A stretch of DNA of 44,568 bases from Candidatus Rokuibacteriota bacterium (GCA_003220435.1 QHSL01000007.1:1-44568), one strand, 5' to 3'. Numbered from the stretch's first letter, positions 27,137-34,968 are shown. Notes: a model not told the origin generated them from the sequence alone. Program-made: numbers and translations.

Positions 27137-27830
27137 CCCGGGGATCCGGCGTGTAGCCGGCGACCTTGTACGTGAGAACGAAGTCGTCCGCCCAAGCCTT
27201 GGGCTTCATGGCGCCGAGCTTGGTATCGCCGTCCCATGTCAGCACATGCACGCCGCCCGCCAGCTGCCCGATGTTGGCTCGCCCACGCAGGTAGTCCGTG
27301 GCCAATGTCTTCGGGATGAAGGTGGCTGCCGTCTCGAACACCGGTGGCTGCCCGGCTGGCGGCTCGATCTTCAGCCAGCTCACGATCACCGTGAACCCTT
27401 CGACCATCGGCTCGTTGAGCAGGTCCGGTGTCGCCATCGACCGAAGCAGGTGCGGCACGTAGCGGGAGAACATCGAGGACACCCGCTCCTGCACCGCCAG
27501 CCGCGAGAACTCCGGGCTCGGGTGCTGATCGACCACCACGTTCAGCGAGAGATAGCGGATATCCCCGTCGAGATGCTTGGGCTTGTAGAAGCCGATGCCC
27601 TCCGGCTTCACGTCGAGCCACGGCATGCAGTGATAGACCTTCGCGTTGAGGCTCTTGAGGGTCCCCTGATACCGCTGCCCGAGCGTCTTACCTCGATCGG
27701 AGGTGTATCGATCGGGCTGCAGGACCCGGTCTGCAGGGGCCTCGCCGGCCGATGCGCCGCCCGCGCTGAGCATGAGAGTTGCCGCGACTACGAAAGCCGG
27801 GAACGCTCGTCCGGGAATGTACGTTTTCAT
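27123..27830 (-). CDS. Secreted protein of unknown function
   Basis: About 235 residues with a clear signal peptide when started at ATG 27830 (MKTYIPGRAFPAFVVAATLM and cleavage after GGASAG). The mature protein has no transmembrane helix, is mixed alpha/beta in character and has two cysteines, one of which (VTCP) is three residues from the end. A longer start at 27860 is possible but would bury the leader. No family recognised. It is convergent with the Mrp-like operon, with a small tail overlap, and base composition is slightly lower in GC than its neighbours. Confidence 0.75.
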   Translation of the reverse strand: MKTYIPGRAFPAFVVAATLMLSAGGASAGEAPADRVLQPDRYTSDRGKTLGQRYQGTLKSLNAKVYHCMPWLDVKPEGIGFYKPKHLDGDIRYLSLNVVVDQHPSPEFSRLAVQERVSSMFSRYVPHLLRSMATPDLLNEPMVEGFTVIVSWLKIEPPAGQPPVFETAATFIPKTLATDYLRGRANIGQLAGGVHVLTWDGDTKLGAMKPKAWADDFVLTYKVAGYTPDPRVTCP

Positions 27831-27980
27831 GCCGGATTGACTCAGCATGCTCCATGCCAAAGACGTACGCTATAGTTCATCGGGGATCAGCCGACACCCA
27901 GGCTGCTCTATAGAGTCAAAATGACGTGATGTGGCATCAGAATCGACACACCATGGCATCGCCGCTCGACGACGAGTCGA

Positions 27981-28238
27981 CTAACGCTCGAGGATCTGCT
28001 CCTGGCTCACTGTGATGGGCCGTCCGAACCAGTTCTGCTGGCGCGCCAGCGCCAGGTCTTCGCGGGTCACCGTCGCGGCCGTGCCCTCGCGGTTCTTCAT
28101 CGAGAAGCTGAAGTGCTCGCCGGAAGCGAAATGGCTCGAGTTCGACTTCCACACGTCCCACTCTTCGCTGGAGGCGCAGCCGCCGCCGGCGAGGAGTGTG
28201 GCGCCGAGCACGAGTGAACGCCAGTGCTTGCTACGCAT
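27981..28238 (-). CDS. Small probable lipoprotein
   Basis: An 85-residue exported protein. The leader MRSKHWRSLVLGATLLAGGG ends at Cys21, the only cysteine, which would be lipidated, although GGGC is a weak lipobox. The mature part is hydrophilic (SSEEWDVWKSNSSHFASGEH) with no known motif. GGGAGG lies seven bases before the ATG, and a good promoter is 31 bases further up. No family recognised. Confidence 0.72.
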   Translation of the reverse strand: MRSKHWRSLVLGATLLAGGGCASSEEWDVWKSNSSHFASGEHFSFSMKNREGTAATVTREDLALARQQNWFGRPITVSQEQILER

Positions 28239-28268
28239 GACAGGTCCTCCCGGGAATCGCGATGGCTC

Positions 28269-28297
28269 ATGCTACAGTCGGGCCGGAGGTTGGTCAA
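28269..28297 (-). promoter_or_regulatory. Promoter for the small lipoprotein gene
   Basis: On the minus strand TTGACC (28297-28292) is followed after 17 bases by TAGCAT (28274-28269). The same -10 (TAGCAT) is used at the ftsH promoter, which supports both. Confidence 0.55.
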
Positions 28298-28317
28298 TCG
28301 GCCGTTCGTGCTAGACT
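28290..28317 (+). promoter_or_regulatory. Candidate promoter for the PAC2-M23 gene pair
   Basis: TTGGTC (28290-28295), a 16-base spacer and TAGACT (28312-28317) face the PAC2 gene. The -35 overlaps that of the divergent lipoprotein promoter; together they form the palindrome TTGGTCAA, so the two promoters may compete. Confidence 0.4.
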
Positions 28318-28351
28318 CGCCCCAAACGCCGTCGAGGAGACTGACCACCGA

Positions 28352-29236
28352 ATGGACGTCCTGAAAATCCACTCACGTCCCGAGGGTCTTCGCCGCCCGA
28401 TCCTGATCATGGCGTTCGGGGGTTGGAACGACGCGGCCGAGTCGGCGACGATCGCGGCGCGGTACCTCGCGACGTCGTTCCGCGCCGAGAAGTTCGCCGA
28501 GATCGATCCCGAGGAGTTCTACCACTTCGGCCTCTCGCGCCCCAACGTCCGCTTCAAGCCGGGCTCCGAGACCGAGCGCGAGATCATCTGGCCGGCGACC
28601 GAATTCTCGATCACCCAGTCGTCCGACCTCACGCGCGACCTCATCGTCGGCATCGCCATCGAGCCGCATCTGCAGTGGAAGACCTATTGCCAGGCGGTCG
28701 TCGACCTCGCGCGCCGCTGCGAGGTGGCGCTGGTCCTCACGCTGGGCGCGCTGCTCGCGGAGGTGCCCCATACTCGGCCGGTCCGCCTCGCCGGGAGCGC
28801 CTCAGACCCGGAGCTCGCGGTCCGTTTCGGGGTCCGCCCGTCACGGTACGAGGGGCCGACCGGGATCGTCGGCGTCCTGGGCACGTTCTGCCGCGAGCAG
28901 GGGTTCGCCACCGCGAGCCTGTGGGCCAACGTCCCGCACTACATCTCCGGGATCGAGAACCCCAAGGCGACGCTGGCGCTCGTCCGGCGGGTGCTCCCGC
29001 TCTTCGGCGCCACCCTCGACCTCAGCGACCTCGAGGAAGCCGGCAAACAGTTCGACTCGAACCTGAAAGAGATCGTCGCTCAGAACACGAAGATCGCCAA
29101 CTACATCAAGAAGCTGGAATCGCGCGACGTCGAAGAGCCGGCGCCCGCCGAGCCGGTCGGCCCGAGCGACCTCCCGCCGGCTTCGGAGCTCGTCGCCGAG
29201 ATCGAGCAGTTCCTGCGCCAGCAGCGCCCGGAGTGA
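28352..29236 (+). CDS. PAC2-family protein
   Basis: A 294-residue protein of the PAC2 (proteasome assembly chaperone 2-like) family, which in bacteria has been noted mainly in Actinobacteria and Chloroflexi-type lineages. Visible features are the N-terminal strand-turn PILIMAFGGWNDAAESAT, the long alpha/beta core and the GALLAEVPHTRPVRL segment. The C-terminal 60 residues are charged and helical. ATG 28352 is chosen over an upstream in-frame ATG because GAGGAGA lies at good spacing. The last codons overlap the M23 peptidase start (GTGA). Function in bacteria is unsettled, and no proteasome genes are in the window. Confidence 0.88.
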   Translation: MDVLKIHSRPEGLRRPILIMAFGGWNDAAESATIAARYLATSFRAEKFAEIDPEEFYHFGLSRPNVRFKPGSETEREIIWPATEFSITQSSDLTRDLIVGIAIEPHLQWKTYCQAVVDLARRCEVALVLTLGALLAEVPHTRPVRLAGSASDPELAVRFGVRPSRYEGPTGIVGVLGTFCREQGFATASLWANVPHYISGIENPKATLALVRRVLPLFGATLDLSDLEEAGKQFDSNLKEIVAQNTKIANYIKKLESRDVEEPAPAEPVGPSDLPPASELVAEIEQFLRQQRPE

Positions 29237-30105
29237 GCGGAGGCCTGGCCGGCGTCGTCGCGCTCGCGCTTCTCGTTCTCACGGCCTTCTCGAGCTCGGC
29301 CGAGCAGGCCAGCGTCACCTGGCATCCTGCCAAGCCCCGAAACGGGGACGTGGCCTGGATTCACGTGAAGAACGTCACCGAAGCGGCGACCGTCGAAGGC
29401 TCCGTGGACGGGCGCCCGCTGACCTTCTTTCCCTACGGCGGCGGCCACGCCGCGCTGTTCGGCGTCGACATCGACGCGAAGCCCGGCAGCTACGCGTGGC
29501 GGGTCGGAGTCGTCGAGAAGTCGCGCGAGCCCCTGACCGCCTGGGGAACTCTCAGGATCCAGCGGCGGGAGTTTTCCGTGGAGCGCCTGACGCTGCCGCC
29601 CGGCATGGTGGATCTCGACCCCGAGACCGAGCGGCGCGCGACCGCGGAGAGCAAGCGCCTGGCGACGGCCTACCGGATGATCACCCCCGACCGGTTCTGG
29701 CGAGGGAAGTTCACGAAGCCCGTGGGAGTGGCGGGGGAGGGCACTGGGTTCGGCGCTCGCCGGGTGATCAACGGCCAGCCCCGCTCACCTCACGGCGGCG
29801 CCGACTATTCGGCGCCGCGCGGGACGCCGGTCGTTGCCGCCAACAGCGGGCGGGTCGCTCTCGTGGCCGACTTCTTCTTCCCGGGGCGTTTGGTCGTGGT
29901 CGACCACGGGCTCGGTCTCTACACCCTGTACTTCCACCTGGACACGATCGCGGTCACCGAGGGGCAGCGCCTCGAACGCGGCCAGCCGCTCGGGACAGTA
30001 GGAGCAACGGGCCGAGCCACCGGCCCCCACCTTCACTTCGGAGCCCAGATGAGGTCAGCGCGAGTAGACCCGGCGACCCTCCTGGGCCTCGAGCTTCTCG
30101 ACTAG
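29233..30105 (+). CDS. M23-family metallopeptidase (LytM-like)
   Basis: A 290-residue exported peptidoglycan endopeptidase-like protein. GTG 29233 overlaps the PAC2 stop. A signal peptide (about 1-23) is followed by an Ig-like beta domain (about 25-110) and the C-terminal M23 domain (about 195-285). Zinc ligands are present in HGGADYSAP (HxxxD) and HLHFG (HxH), so it should be catalytically active rather than a degenerate EnvC/NlpD type. The stop TAG overlaps the stop of the opposite gene at the palindrome CTAG. Confidence 0.9.
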   Translation: MSGGLAGVVALALLVLTAFSSSAEQASVTWHPAKPRNGDVAWIHVKNVTEAATVEGSVDGRPLTFFPYGGGHAALFGVDIDAKPGSYAWRVGVVEKSREPLTAWGTLRIQRREFSVERLTLPPGMVDLDPETERRATAESKRLATAYRMITPDRFWRGKFTKPVGVAGEGTGFGARRVINGQPRSPHGGADYSAPRGTPVVAANSGRVALVADFFFPGRLVVVDHGLGLYTLYFHLDTIAVTEGQRLERGQPLGTVGATGRATGPHLHFGAQMRSARVDPATLLGLELLD

Positions 30106-30356
30106 CGGCGGCGCCGCGCCTTCGCCTTCTTCTTCTTTCCTCTCGCCTTCCCTCTGGCCTTGGCTTTGGCCCGGGCCTTCGGCCTGGCCTTCTTCTTAGC
30201 CTTCGGCTTGGGCTTGGACGCCTTTGGCGCAGGCTTCGGCGCGGGCTTCGGAGGGGCCGCCGGCGCCGCGGGGGCCGGTGGTGCCATGGGAGCGGGGGTC
30301 GGCGTCCAGGGCTGGGGCTCACCGAACATGCGTTCCATCGTCTCCTCCATTTTCAT
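30102..30356 (-). CDS. Histone H1-like Lys/Ala/Pro-rich protein
   Basis: An 84-residue protein starting at ATG 30356. The first 20 residues are acidic/neutral (MKMEETMERMFGEPQPW); residues 20-45 are Pro/Ala repeats and the rest is almost only Lys, Arg, Ala and Pro, ending in RRRR. The tail resembles histone H1 or AlgP-like bacterial DNA-binding tails, so nucleoid or nucleic-acid binding is likely but unproven. Its stop overlaps the M23 stop tail-to-tail. The low-complexity composition could also reflect biased codon drift, but a shadow origin is unlikely since nothing else occupies these bases. Confidence 0.6.
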   Translation of the reverse strand: MKMEETMERMFGEPQPWTPTPAPMAPPAPAAPAAPPKPAPKPAPKASKPKPKAKKKARPKARAKAKARGKARGKKKKAKARRRR

Positions 30357-30372
30357 AGCCGCGCCTTGGCCG

Positions 30373-30390
30373 GCGGGGCCCCGGCCCCGC
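30373..30390 (-). repeat. GC palindrome upstream of the histone-like gene
   Basis: GCGGGGCC-CC-GGCCCCGC is self-complementary and lies 17 bases before the histone-like start, between it and the squalene/phytoene synthase stop. It could be a terminator-like hairpin for the upstream gene, although no U-tract follows. The rest of this 125-base interval shows nothing else. Confidence 0.5.
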
Positions 30391-30481
30391 GACGGCTTGT
30401 AGCGCGTACCACGTGAGGGCCGTCGGACGGCTCGCGCTCGACCTACCCTGCCGTCGAAAGCCTCACGAGCGCAAGAGGAAA

Positions 30482-31501
30482 TTAGACGGCGATCCGCGCC
30501 CGCACGCGCGCGGCCTGAGCAGCGAGCGCGCGGTTGGAAAGGACCGTGAGCGTCGACTGCGCCATCAGCGCTCGCACGGCGCGGCGCGAGATCTTGATGG
30601 GCGCACCGGCGGCGAGCGGATTCGGATGCGCGGCGAGGTCGGCCAGCGTCGCGAGCCCGATCAGCAGCGGCCACGCGCACGCCAGGCGCATCCGCCACTC
30701 GAGCTGGGGAATGGCAAGCGTGTAGCCCCACGCAACGTCGTAGTGCTCGAGCGCCAGCCCCAGCAGGCGGCGGTAGAGCGGCCGCGCGCGGCCCGCGCCG
30801 GTCGGCGCCAGCAGGTCGCGGGGCCCGAGGCCCAGCGCCGCCAGCTCGCGGGCCGGCAGGTAACAGCGACCGTGCGCCAGGTCGCCGGGCACGTCGCGCA
30901 GGACGTTGGTGAGCTGCAATGCCTTGCCGAAGCTCACGCCCTGCTCGCTCATCTCGCGTAGCGCCCAATCGCCGAGGCGGGGCCGGTGCGCGATGTGGAG
31001 CACCGTCCAGAACGAACCGACGCATCCGGCCACGAGGAACGTGTAGTGGTCCAGCTCCTCGAGCGTCTCGATCGCCGCGAGCCCCCCGGCGTCCTCGCCC
31101 CGGAAACGCGTGAGGTCGAAGATCATGCCCGATGTCAGCGTCGCCAGCACCGCCCGCACCTCGTGCTGATCGGACGGCGGGAGCGCCGCGACGCGCACGA
31201 GGGCCTCCGGCACGCGCTCGAGCAGGTGGCGCTCGGGGCCGGACGCCTGCTGCGGCGCGCACGCGCGGGCCAGCGCGCCAGCGTCGGCCGGCTCCCCGGC
31301 GCACGACCGCCGCAGGGTCTCGAGGTGACCGAGCCGCTCGGCCCGCGCCACGAGCCGGGTGTCGGCGATCGTGTCGGCCGCGCGCGCCAGCAGGTACGCG
31401 AGGCCGATCGGCTCGCGCAGCGCGCGAGGGAGAACCGCGAGCGAGAGATAGAAGCTTCGGCTGACCTGCCGCAGGAGGTCACCCAGCAGGTCCGAGGACA
31501 T
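30482..31501 (-). CDS. Squalene/phytoene synthase family protein
   Basis: A 339-residue head-to-head prenyl synthase. The two Asp-rich Mg-diphosphate sites are present: DTIAD (Asp43 and Asp47) and NVLRDVPGD (Asp203 and Asp207). The SRSFYLSLAVLP start and the GRCYLP motif fit the squalene-synthase side of the family, so farnesyl diphosphate is the probable substrate, giving hopanoid or sterol precursors; phytoene synthase cannot be excluded. No hopanoid or carotenoid genes are adjacent. The zinc-ribbon gene lies one base upstream. Confidence 0.86.
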   Translation of the reverse strand: MSSDLLGDLLRQVSRSFYLSLAVLPRALREPIGLAYLLARAADTIADTRLVARAERLGHLETLRRSCAGEPADAGALARACAPQQASGPERHLLERVPEALVRVAALPPSDQHEVRAVLATLTSGMIFDLTRFRGEDAGGLAAIETLEELDHYTFLVAGCVGSFWTVLHIAHRPRLGDWALREMSEQGVSFGKALQLTNVLRDVPGDLAHGRCYLPARELAALGLGPRDLLAPTGAGRARPLYRRLLGLALEHYDVAWGYTLAIPQLEWRMRLACAWPLLIGLATLADLAAHPNPLAAGAPIKISRRAVRALMAQSTLTVLSNRALAAQAARVRARIAV

Positions 31502-31502
31502 G

Positions 31503-31799
31503 CTACTCGTAGTCGAACGGTCGCTTTGGCGGATCGGGCGAGTCCTTGGCCTTCTTCAGCCCTTCCTGGAACTTTCGGTCGAGCAGCTTGCCCTTCTCGC
31601 CTTCGGCGCGGAGCTGCTCCTTGAAGCGCTCCTCGCGCTCAGCGGACCGCGATCGGAGCTTGTCGAACGCGGCGCCCAGGTCGTCGACCGACCGGGTCGG
31701 CGGCGGCGCCTCGTGCGCGATCACCGCGCGCAGCTCCGGGTCCAGCGTCAGCTTCGCCTTACAGCAGGGGCACTCGACCGTGAACGACGGGGTCGCCAT
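31503..31799 (-). CDS. Small protein with zinc-knuckle N-terminus
   Basis: A 98-residue hydrophilic protein. The N-terminus has ECPCCKAKL, one CxCC-type knuckle, followed by a charged, probably coiled-coil helix (about 42-85) rich in Lys, Glu and Arg, and a PPKRPFDYE tail. With just one cysteine cluster it may bind zinc as a dimer. It sits one base before the squalene/phytoene synthase start, so they are likely co-transcribed. I do not recognise a characterised family. Confidence 0.72.
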   Translation of the reverse strand: MATPSFTVECPCCKAKLTLDPELRAVIAHEAPPPTRSVDDLGAAFDKLRSRSAEREERFKEQLRAEGEKGKLLDRKFQEGLKKAKDSPDPPKRPFDYE

Positions 31800-31845
31800 G
31801 CCGTCAAGCTAGCAGCGCACCCCAAGAGCGTCAAGCCGTGCGACA

Positions 31846-32769
31846 ATGCCGGCGATGGGTGAGATCGTCAACGAGTTTTCCTGGTCGCGCAGTCGAGACA
31901 ACACCTTCCAGGAGTGCCGCCGCAAGTACTTCTATCACTACTACGGCTCGTGGGGCGGCTGGGACGCGGCGGCCGCTGCCGACGTCCGCCGGCTCTACGT
32001 CCTCAAGCAGCTCGCGTCGCGCCAGCAGTGGGCGGGGCGCGTCGTGCACGACGCGATCGAGATGGCCTTCCATGTCTTCGCCGGCGGCCGCGACCTTCCG
32101 ATCGAACCGTTCATTGCCGACGTCATCGAGCGGATGCGCGGCGACTGGCGCTCGTCGAACAACGGGCGTTACAAGGACAACCCCAAGACCGCAGCGCTGT
32201 TCGAGCACGAGTACGCCGTCGACCTGAAGCCCGAGGTGTGGCAGGCGCTCTCGCGCAACGTCGCAGTCTGCCTGCGCAACTTCTTCCGTCTCCCGCTCCT
32301 GGCCGCGATCCGCAAGACGCCGACCGATCACTGGTCGATCGAGCACTGGTCCAAGGTCTTCGAGTTCGAGGGCACGGCGGTCTGGGTCGCCCCCGACTTC
32401 GGCTTCTGGACCGACGAGGGACGGCTGGCACTGGTGGACTGGAAGACTGGCGGCGCCAACCCGGAGGGCGCCGCGTTCCAGCTGGGCTGCTACGCGCTCT
32501 ACGCCGCCGAGGTGCTGGGTGTGGCGCCGTCGAAGGTTGATCTGTACGAGGCCAACCTGCGCGAGCCCGAGGTGACGCAGGTCCAGTGGAACGACGATCG
32601 GCTCGAGGCCATCAAGGAGCAGGTGCGGCTGTCGATCCGCTCGATGAAGGCATACCTCGTCGACCCCGCGGCCAACGCCGCGGCGATCGCCGACTTCGAG
32701 AAGACCGAGGAGCTGCGGATCTGCCGCTGGTGCAACTTCCGCGCGGTGTGCCGCCCGGAAATTACGTGA
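31846..32769 (+). CDS. PD-(D/E)XK nuclease with Cas4/AddB-type iron-sulfur cysteines
   Basis: A 307-residue stand-alone nuclease-like protein. The catalytic core is recognisable as PDFGFWTDEGRLALVDWKTG (Asp, then D-x-K), followed by the QLGCYALYA helix (QxxxY). Four cysteines have Cas4/AddB cluster spacing: Cys24 (FQECRRKY) and Cys293-x2-Cys296-x5-Cys302 near the C-terminus. It should therefore bind a 4Fe-4S cluster that pins the two ends of the domain. No helicase, CRISPR or recombination gene is adjacent. An ATG three codons later (31855) is an alternative start. The tandem repeat array begins immediately after the stop. Confidence 0.84.
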   Translation: MPAMGEIVNEFSWSRSRDNTFQECRRKYFYHYYGSWGGWDAAAAADVRRLYVLKQLASRQQWAGRVVHDAIEMAFHVFAGGRDLPIEPFIADVIERMRGDWRSSNNGRYKDNPKTAALFEHEYAVDLKPEVWQALSRNVAVCLRNFFRLPLLAAIRKTPTDHWSIEHWSKVFEFEGTAVWVAPDFGFWTDEGRLALVDWKTGGANPEGAAFQLGCYALYAAEVLGVAPSKVDLYEANLREPEVTQVQWNDDRLEAIKEQVRLSIRSMKAYLVDPAANAAAIADFEKTEELRICRWCNFRAVCRPEIT

Positions 32770-32770
32770 T

Positions 32771-32981
32771 CGGGGGAGTCGAGAGGGGGGCGGAGCCCAG
32801 CGCCCCGCGTGTTCGCGGGGGAGTCGAGAGGGGGGCGGGGCCCAGCGCCCCGCGTGTTCGCGGGGGAGTCGAGAGGGGGGCGGGCCCCAGCGCCCCGCGT
32901 GTTCGCGGGGGAGTCGAGAGGGGGGCGGAGCCCCAGCGCCCCGCGTGTTCGCGGGGGAGTCGAGAGGGGGGCGGAGCCCCC
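32771..32981 (+). repeat. 45-bp tandem repeat array, four units plus a partial
   Basis: Units begin at 32771, 32816, 32861, 32906 and 32952, with one single-base insertion in the fourth. Each full unit can form CCCCGCG-TGTT-CGCGGGG (first at 32803-32820), and a second GGGGGC-GGA-GCCC(CC) hairpin whose G-side is preceded by GAGTCGAGA. The partial last unit keeps only the second hairpin. Units are near identical and have no spacer, so this is not a CRISPR. The array occupies the 5' leader of the aldolase gene. A lone copy of the second hairpin occurs at 10535-10559. Confidence 0.92.
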
Positions 32982-33002
32982 TTCTCCCAAAAGGAGACCG
33001 AC

Positions 33003-33794
33003 GTGAGAGAGAACACGCTGAGGGCGATCTGGGCTCGGGGCGAGGCGGTCGTGAACGGCTGGCTGTCGATTCCGAGCTCGTTCTCCGCCGAGATCATGGC
33101 GCACCAGGGGTTCGATTCGCTCACGGTGGACATGCAGCACGGCGTGATCGACTACCAGACCGCCGTGACGATGCTCCAGGCCATCTCGACGACGCCGGCC
33201 ATCCCGCTGGCCCGCGTGCCGTGGAACGATCCGTCCCAGCTGATGAAGATCCTCGACGCGGGCGTCTACGGGGTCATCTGCCCGATGATCAACACTCGGG
33301 CCCAGGCCGAGGCGCTCGTGGCCGCGTGCAAGTACGCGCCGCGCGGCTATCGCAGCTGGGGCCCGGTGCGAGCCTCCATCTACGCCGGCCCGGACTACGG
33401 GGACCACGCCAACGACGATCTGATCGTGATGCCGATGATCGAGACCGCGGAGGCGGTGAAGAACATCGACGACATCCTCAAGGTGCCCGGGATCGACGGG
33501 GTCTACGTCGGCCCGTCGGACCTCAGCCTGACGCTCGGCTGCAAGCCGCGCCTGGACCAGACCGACGCCCCGGTGGTGGAGGCGCAGCTGAAGATCGTCG
33601 AGGCGTGCAAGCGCCACGGCGTCGCCGCCGGGATCCACAACGGGACCGCCGCCTACGCGCTGAAGATGATCGCGGCCGGCTACCAGTTCGTCACGCTCGC
33701 GAGCGAGAGCCGGTTCATGGCCGCCAAGGCGGCGGAGGAGGTCGCGGCGGTGCGCAAGACCGGCGTGAAGGCCGGCAAGCTGCCCGCGTACTAG
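33003..33794 (+). CDS. HpcH/HpaI-family aldolase
   Basis: A 263-residue metal-dependent class II aldolase of the HpcH/HpaI family (retro-aldol cleavage of 2-keto-3-deoxy acids or related compounds to pyruvate plus aldehyde). Family marks are VNGWLSIPSSFSAEIMAHQG, FDSLTVDMQHG, the metal ligands in MIETAEAV and VYVGPSDLSLTLG. I chose GTG 33003, with AAGGAG at 32990-32995. The TIM-barrel length is usual. The repeat array lies just upstream and will be in the mRNA leader unless the promoter is within it. The flavin-like gene follows with no gap. Confidence 0.9.
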   Translation: MRENTLRAIWARGEAVVNGWLSIPSSFSAEIMAHQGFDSLTVDMQHGVIDYQTAVTMLQAISTTPAIPLARVPWNDPSQLMKILDAGVYGVICPMINTRAQAEALVAACKYAPRGYRSWGPVRASIYAGPDYGDHANDDLIVMPMIETAEAVKNIDDILKVPGIDGVYVGPSDLSLTLGCKPRLDQTDAPVVEAQLKIVEACKRHGVAAGIHNGTAAYALKMIAAGYQFVTLASESRFMAAKAAEEVAAVRKTGVKAGKLPAY

Positions 33795-34208
33795 ATGGGC
33801 CTCGACGAGGCCCGCGTCCAGAGCTTCCTCGCGACGAAAGAGGTCGTCGTGCTGGCGACCGTGCAGGCCGCCGGCGCGCCGCTGGCGATGCCGATGTGGT
33901 TCCTCCACGACACGGCGGCGCTGGCGATGATCAGCGTCGACGACACCCAGAAGGTCCGCAACATCCGCCGCGACGGGCGCGTGTGCGTGGTGGCCGAGGC
34001 CGTCGGCGCCGGTGGCGAGATCCGCGGCGTGACCGTCCAGGGACGAGCCGAGCTTCTGGCCGACGGCCCCGAGCGGCGCGCGCTCGTCGGGCGCTTCCAC
34101 GAGAAGTATCGCGGCCTCGAGCGGCTCTGGGGCGGCAAGGCCATGCCGGCCAACCGCGTGATGTTCCGAATCGTCCCCTCGCGCGTGCGGAGCTGGGGGC
34201 TCGGATGA
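33795..34208 (+). CDS. PPOX-class split-barrel flavin/F420-dependent protein
   Basis: A 137-residue split beta-barrel protein of the pyridoxamine-phosphate-oxidase-like superfamily (KEVVVLATVQAAGAPLAMPM, then VRNIRRDGRVCVVAE). Members bind FMN or F420 and reduce or oxidise diverse small molecules; the substrate cannot be told. ATG directly follows the aldolase stop, so it is translationally coupled. F420 versus FMN use is not decidable here. Confidence 0.82.
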   Translation: MGLDEARVQSFLATKEVVVLATVQAAGAPLAMPMWFLHDTAALAMISVDDTQKVRNIRRDGRVCVVAEAVGAGGEIRGVTVQGRAELLADGPERRALVGRFHEKYRGLERLWGGKAMPANRVMFRIVPSRVRSWGLG

Positions 34209-34222
34209 GCGTCCGCTAAAGC

Positions 34223-34855
34223 GTGGCCGGCCACGACGGAACGTTCGACGAGGCGCTCAGGGCGCGAGTCACGGTGAACCTGGCCGGGTTCGCCCGCCAA
34301 GCGATCGCCCCCGACGGCCGCCGTCCGGCGGCGGTGGCGGCGGTGCTGCTCCCCGACGACGAAGGGCGCGCGTGCTTCCTGCTCACCCGGCGCACCGCAA
34401 CCCTGCGGGCCCACGCCCGCCAGTGGGCGCTGCCCGGCGGCCGGATCGATGCCGGCGAGAGCTCCGAAGCGGCGGCGCTCCGCGAGCTGCAAGAGGAAGT
34501 CGGCCTGGCGCTGGACGCGACGGCGGTGCTGGGGCTGCTCGACGACTACGGCACGCGGTCGGGCTTCATCATCACGCCGGTCGTCGTGTGGGCCGGTGAG
34601 AGGGTCGAGCTGGCGCCGAACCCGGCCGAGGTAGCGCACGTCTACCGGGTGCCGCTGTCGGACCTCGACAAGCCCGACGTGCCGCGTCTGATCACGATCC
34701 CCGAGAGCGATCGCCCGGTGATCCAGGTGCCGCTGCTGTCGTCGCTCATCCACGCGCCGACCGCCGCGGTGCTCTACCAGATCCGCGAGGTCGTCGTCCA
34801 CGGCCGGCCGACGCGCGTGGCTCACTTCGAGCAGCCCACCTGGGCTTGGAAGTAG
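34223..34855 (+). CDS. NUDIX hydrolase, CoA-pyrophosphatase-like
   Basis: A 210-residue NUDIX protein with an intact Nudix box, GRIDAGESSEAAALRELQEE-VG (G-x5-E-x7-REL-x-EE-x-G). The 20-residue Nudix box is flanked by QWALPGG before it and by LDDYGTRSGFIITP after it, as in CoA/NADH-pyrophosphatase relatives (CoAse type). Start GTG 34223 has no strong ribosome site, so it could be read by coupling from the previous gene 14 bases upstream. Substrate is inferred from the flanking pattern only. Confidence 0.83.
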   Translation: MAGHDGTFDEALRARVTVNLAGFARQAIAPDGRRPAAVAAVLLPDDEGRACFLLTRRTATLRAHARQWALPGGRIDAGESSEAAALRELQEEVGLALDATAVLGLLDDYGTRSGFIITPVVVWAGERVELAPNPAEVAHVYRVPLSDLDKPDVPRLITIPESDRPVIQVPLLSSLIHAPTAAVLYQIREVVVHGRPTRVAHFEQPTWAWK

Positions 34856-34925
34856 CCGCCGGTCCGGCGATGAAGTGGCCCCCAACTACAGTATTATGCT
34901 CGTCTGACGCGGGGGCGGATCGCGC

Positions 34926-34943
34926 CACCGGCAAGATCCGGTG
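34926..34943 (+). promoter_or_regulatory. Hairpin in the leader of the selenoprotein gene
   Basis: CACCGG-CAAGAT-CCGGTG is a 6-bp stem with a 6-base loop, located 25 bases before the GTG start and just upstream of the GGGAGG ribosome site. A TATTAT -10-like box lies further upstream (about 34897). I do not recognise a known riboswitch. Confidence 0.4.
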
Positions 34944-34968
34944 AGCCGAGTCCTCGGGAGGTTCGGGC

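Noticed and set aside
32771-32981. CRISPR array
   Set aside because: Units are contiguous with no unique spacers, and no cas operon is nearby apart from a Cas4-like nuclease.
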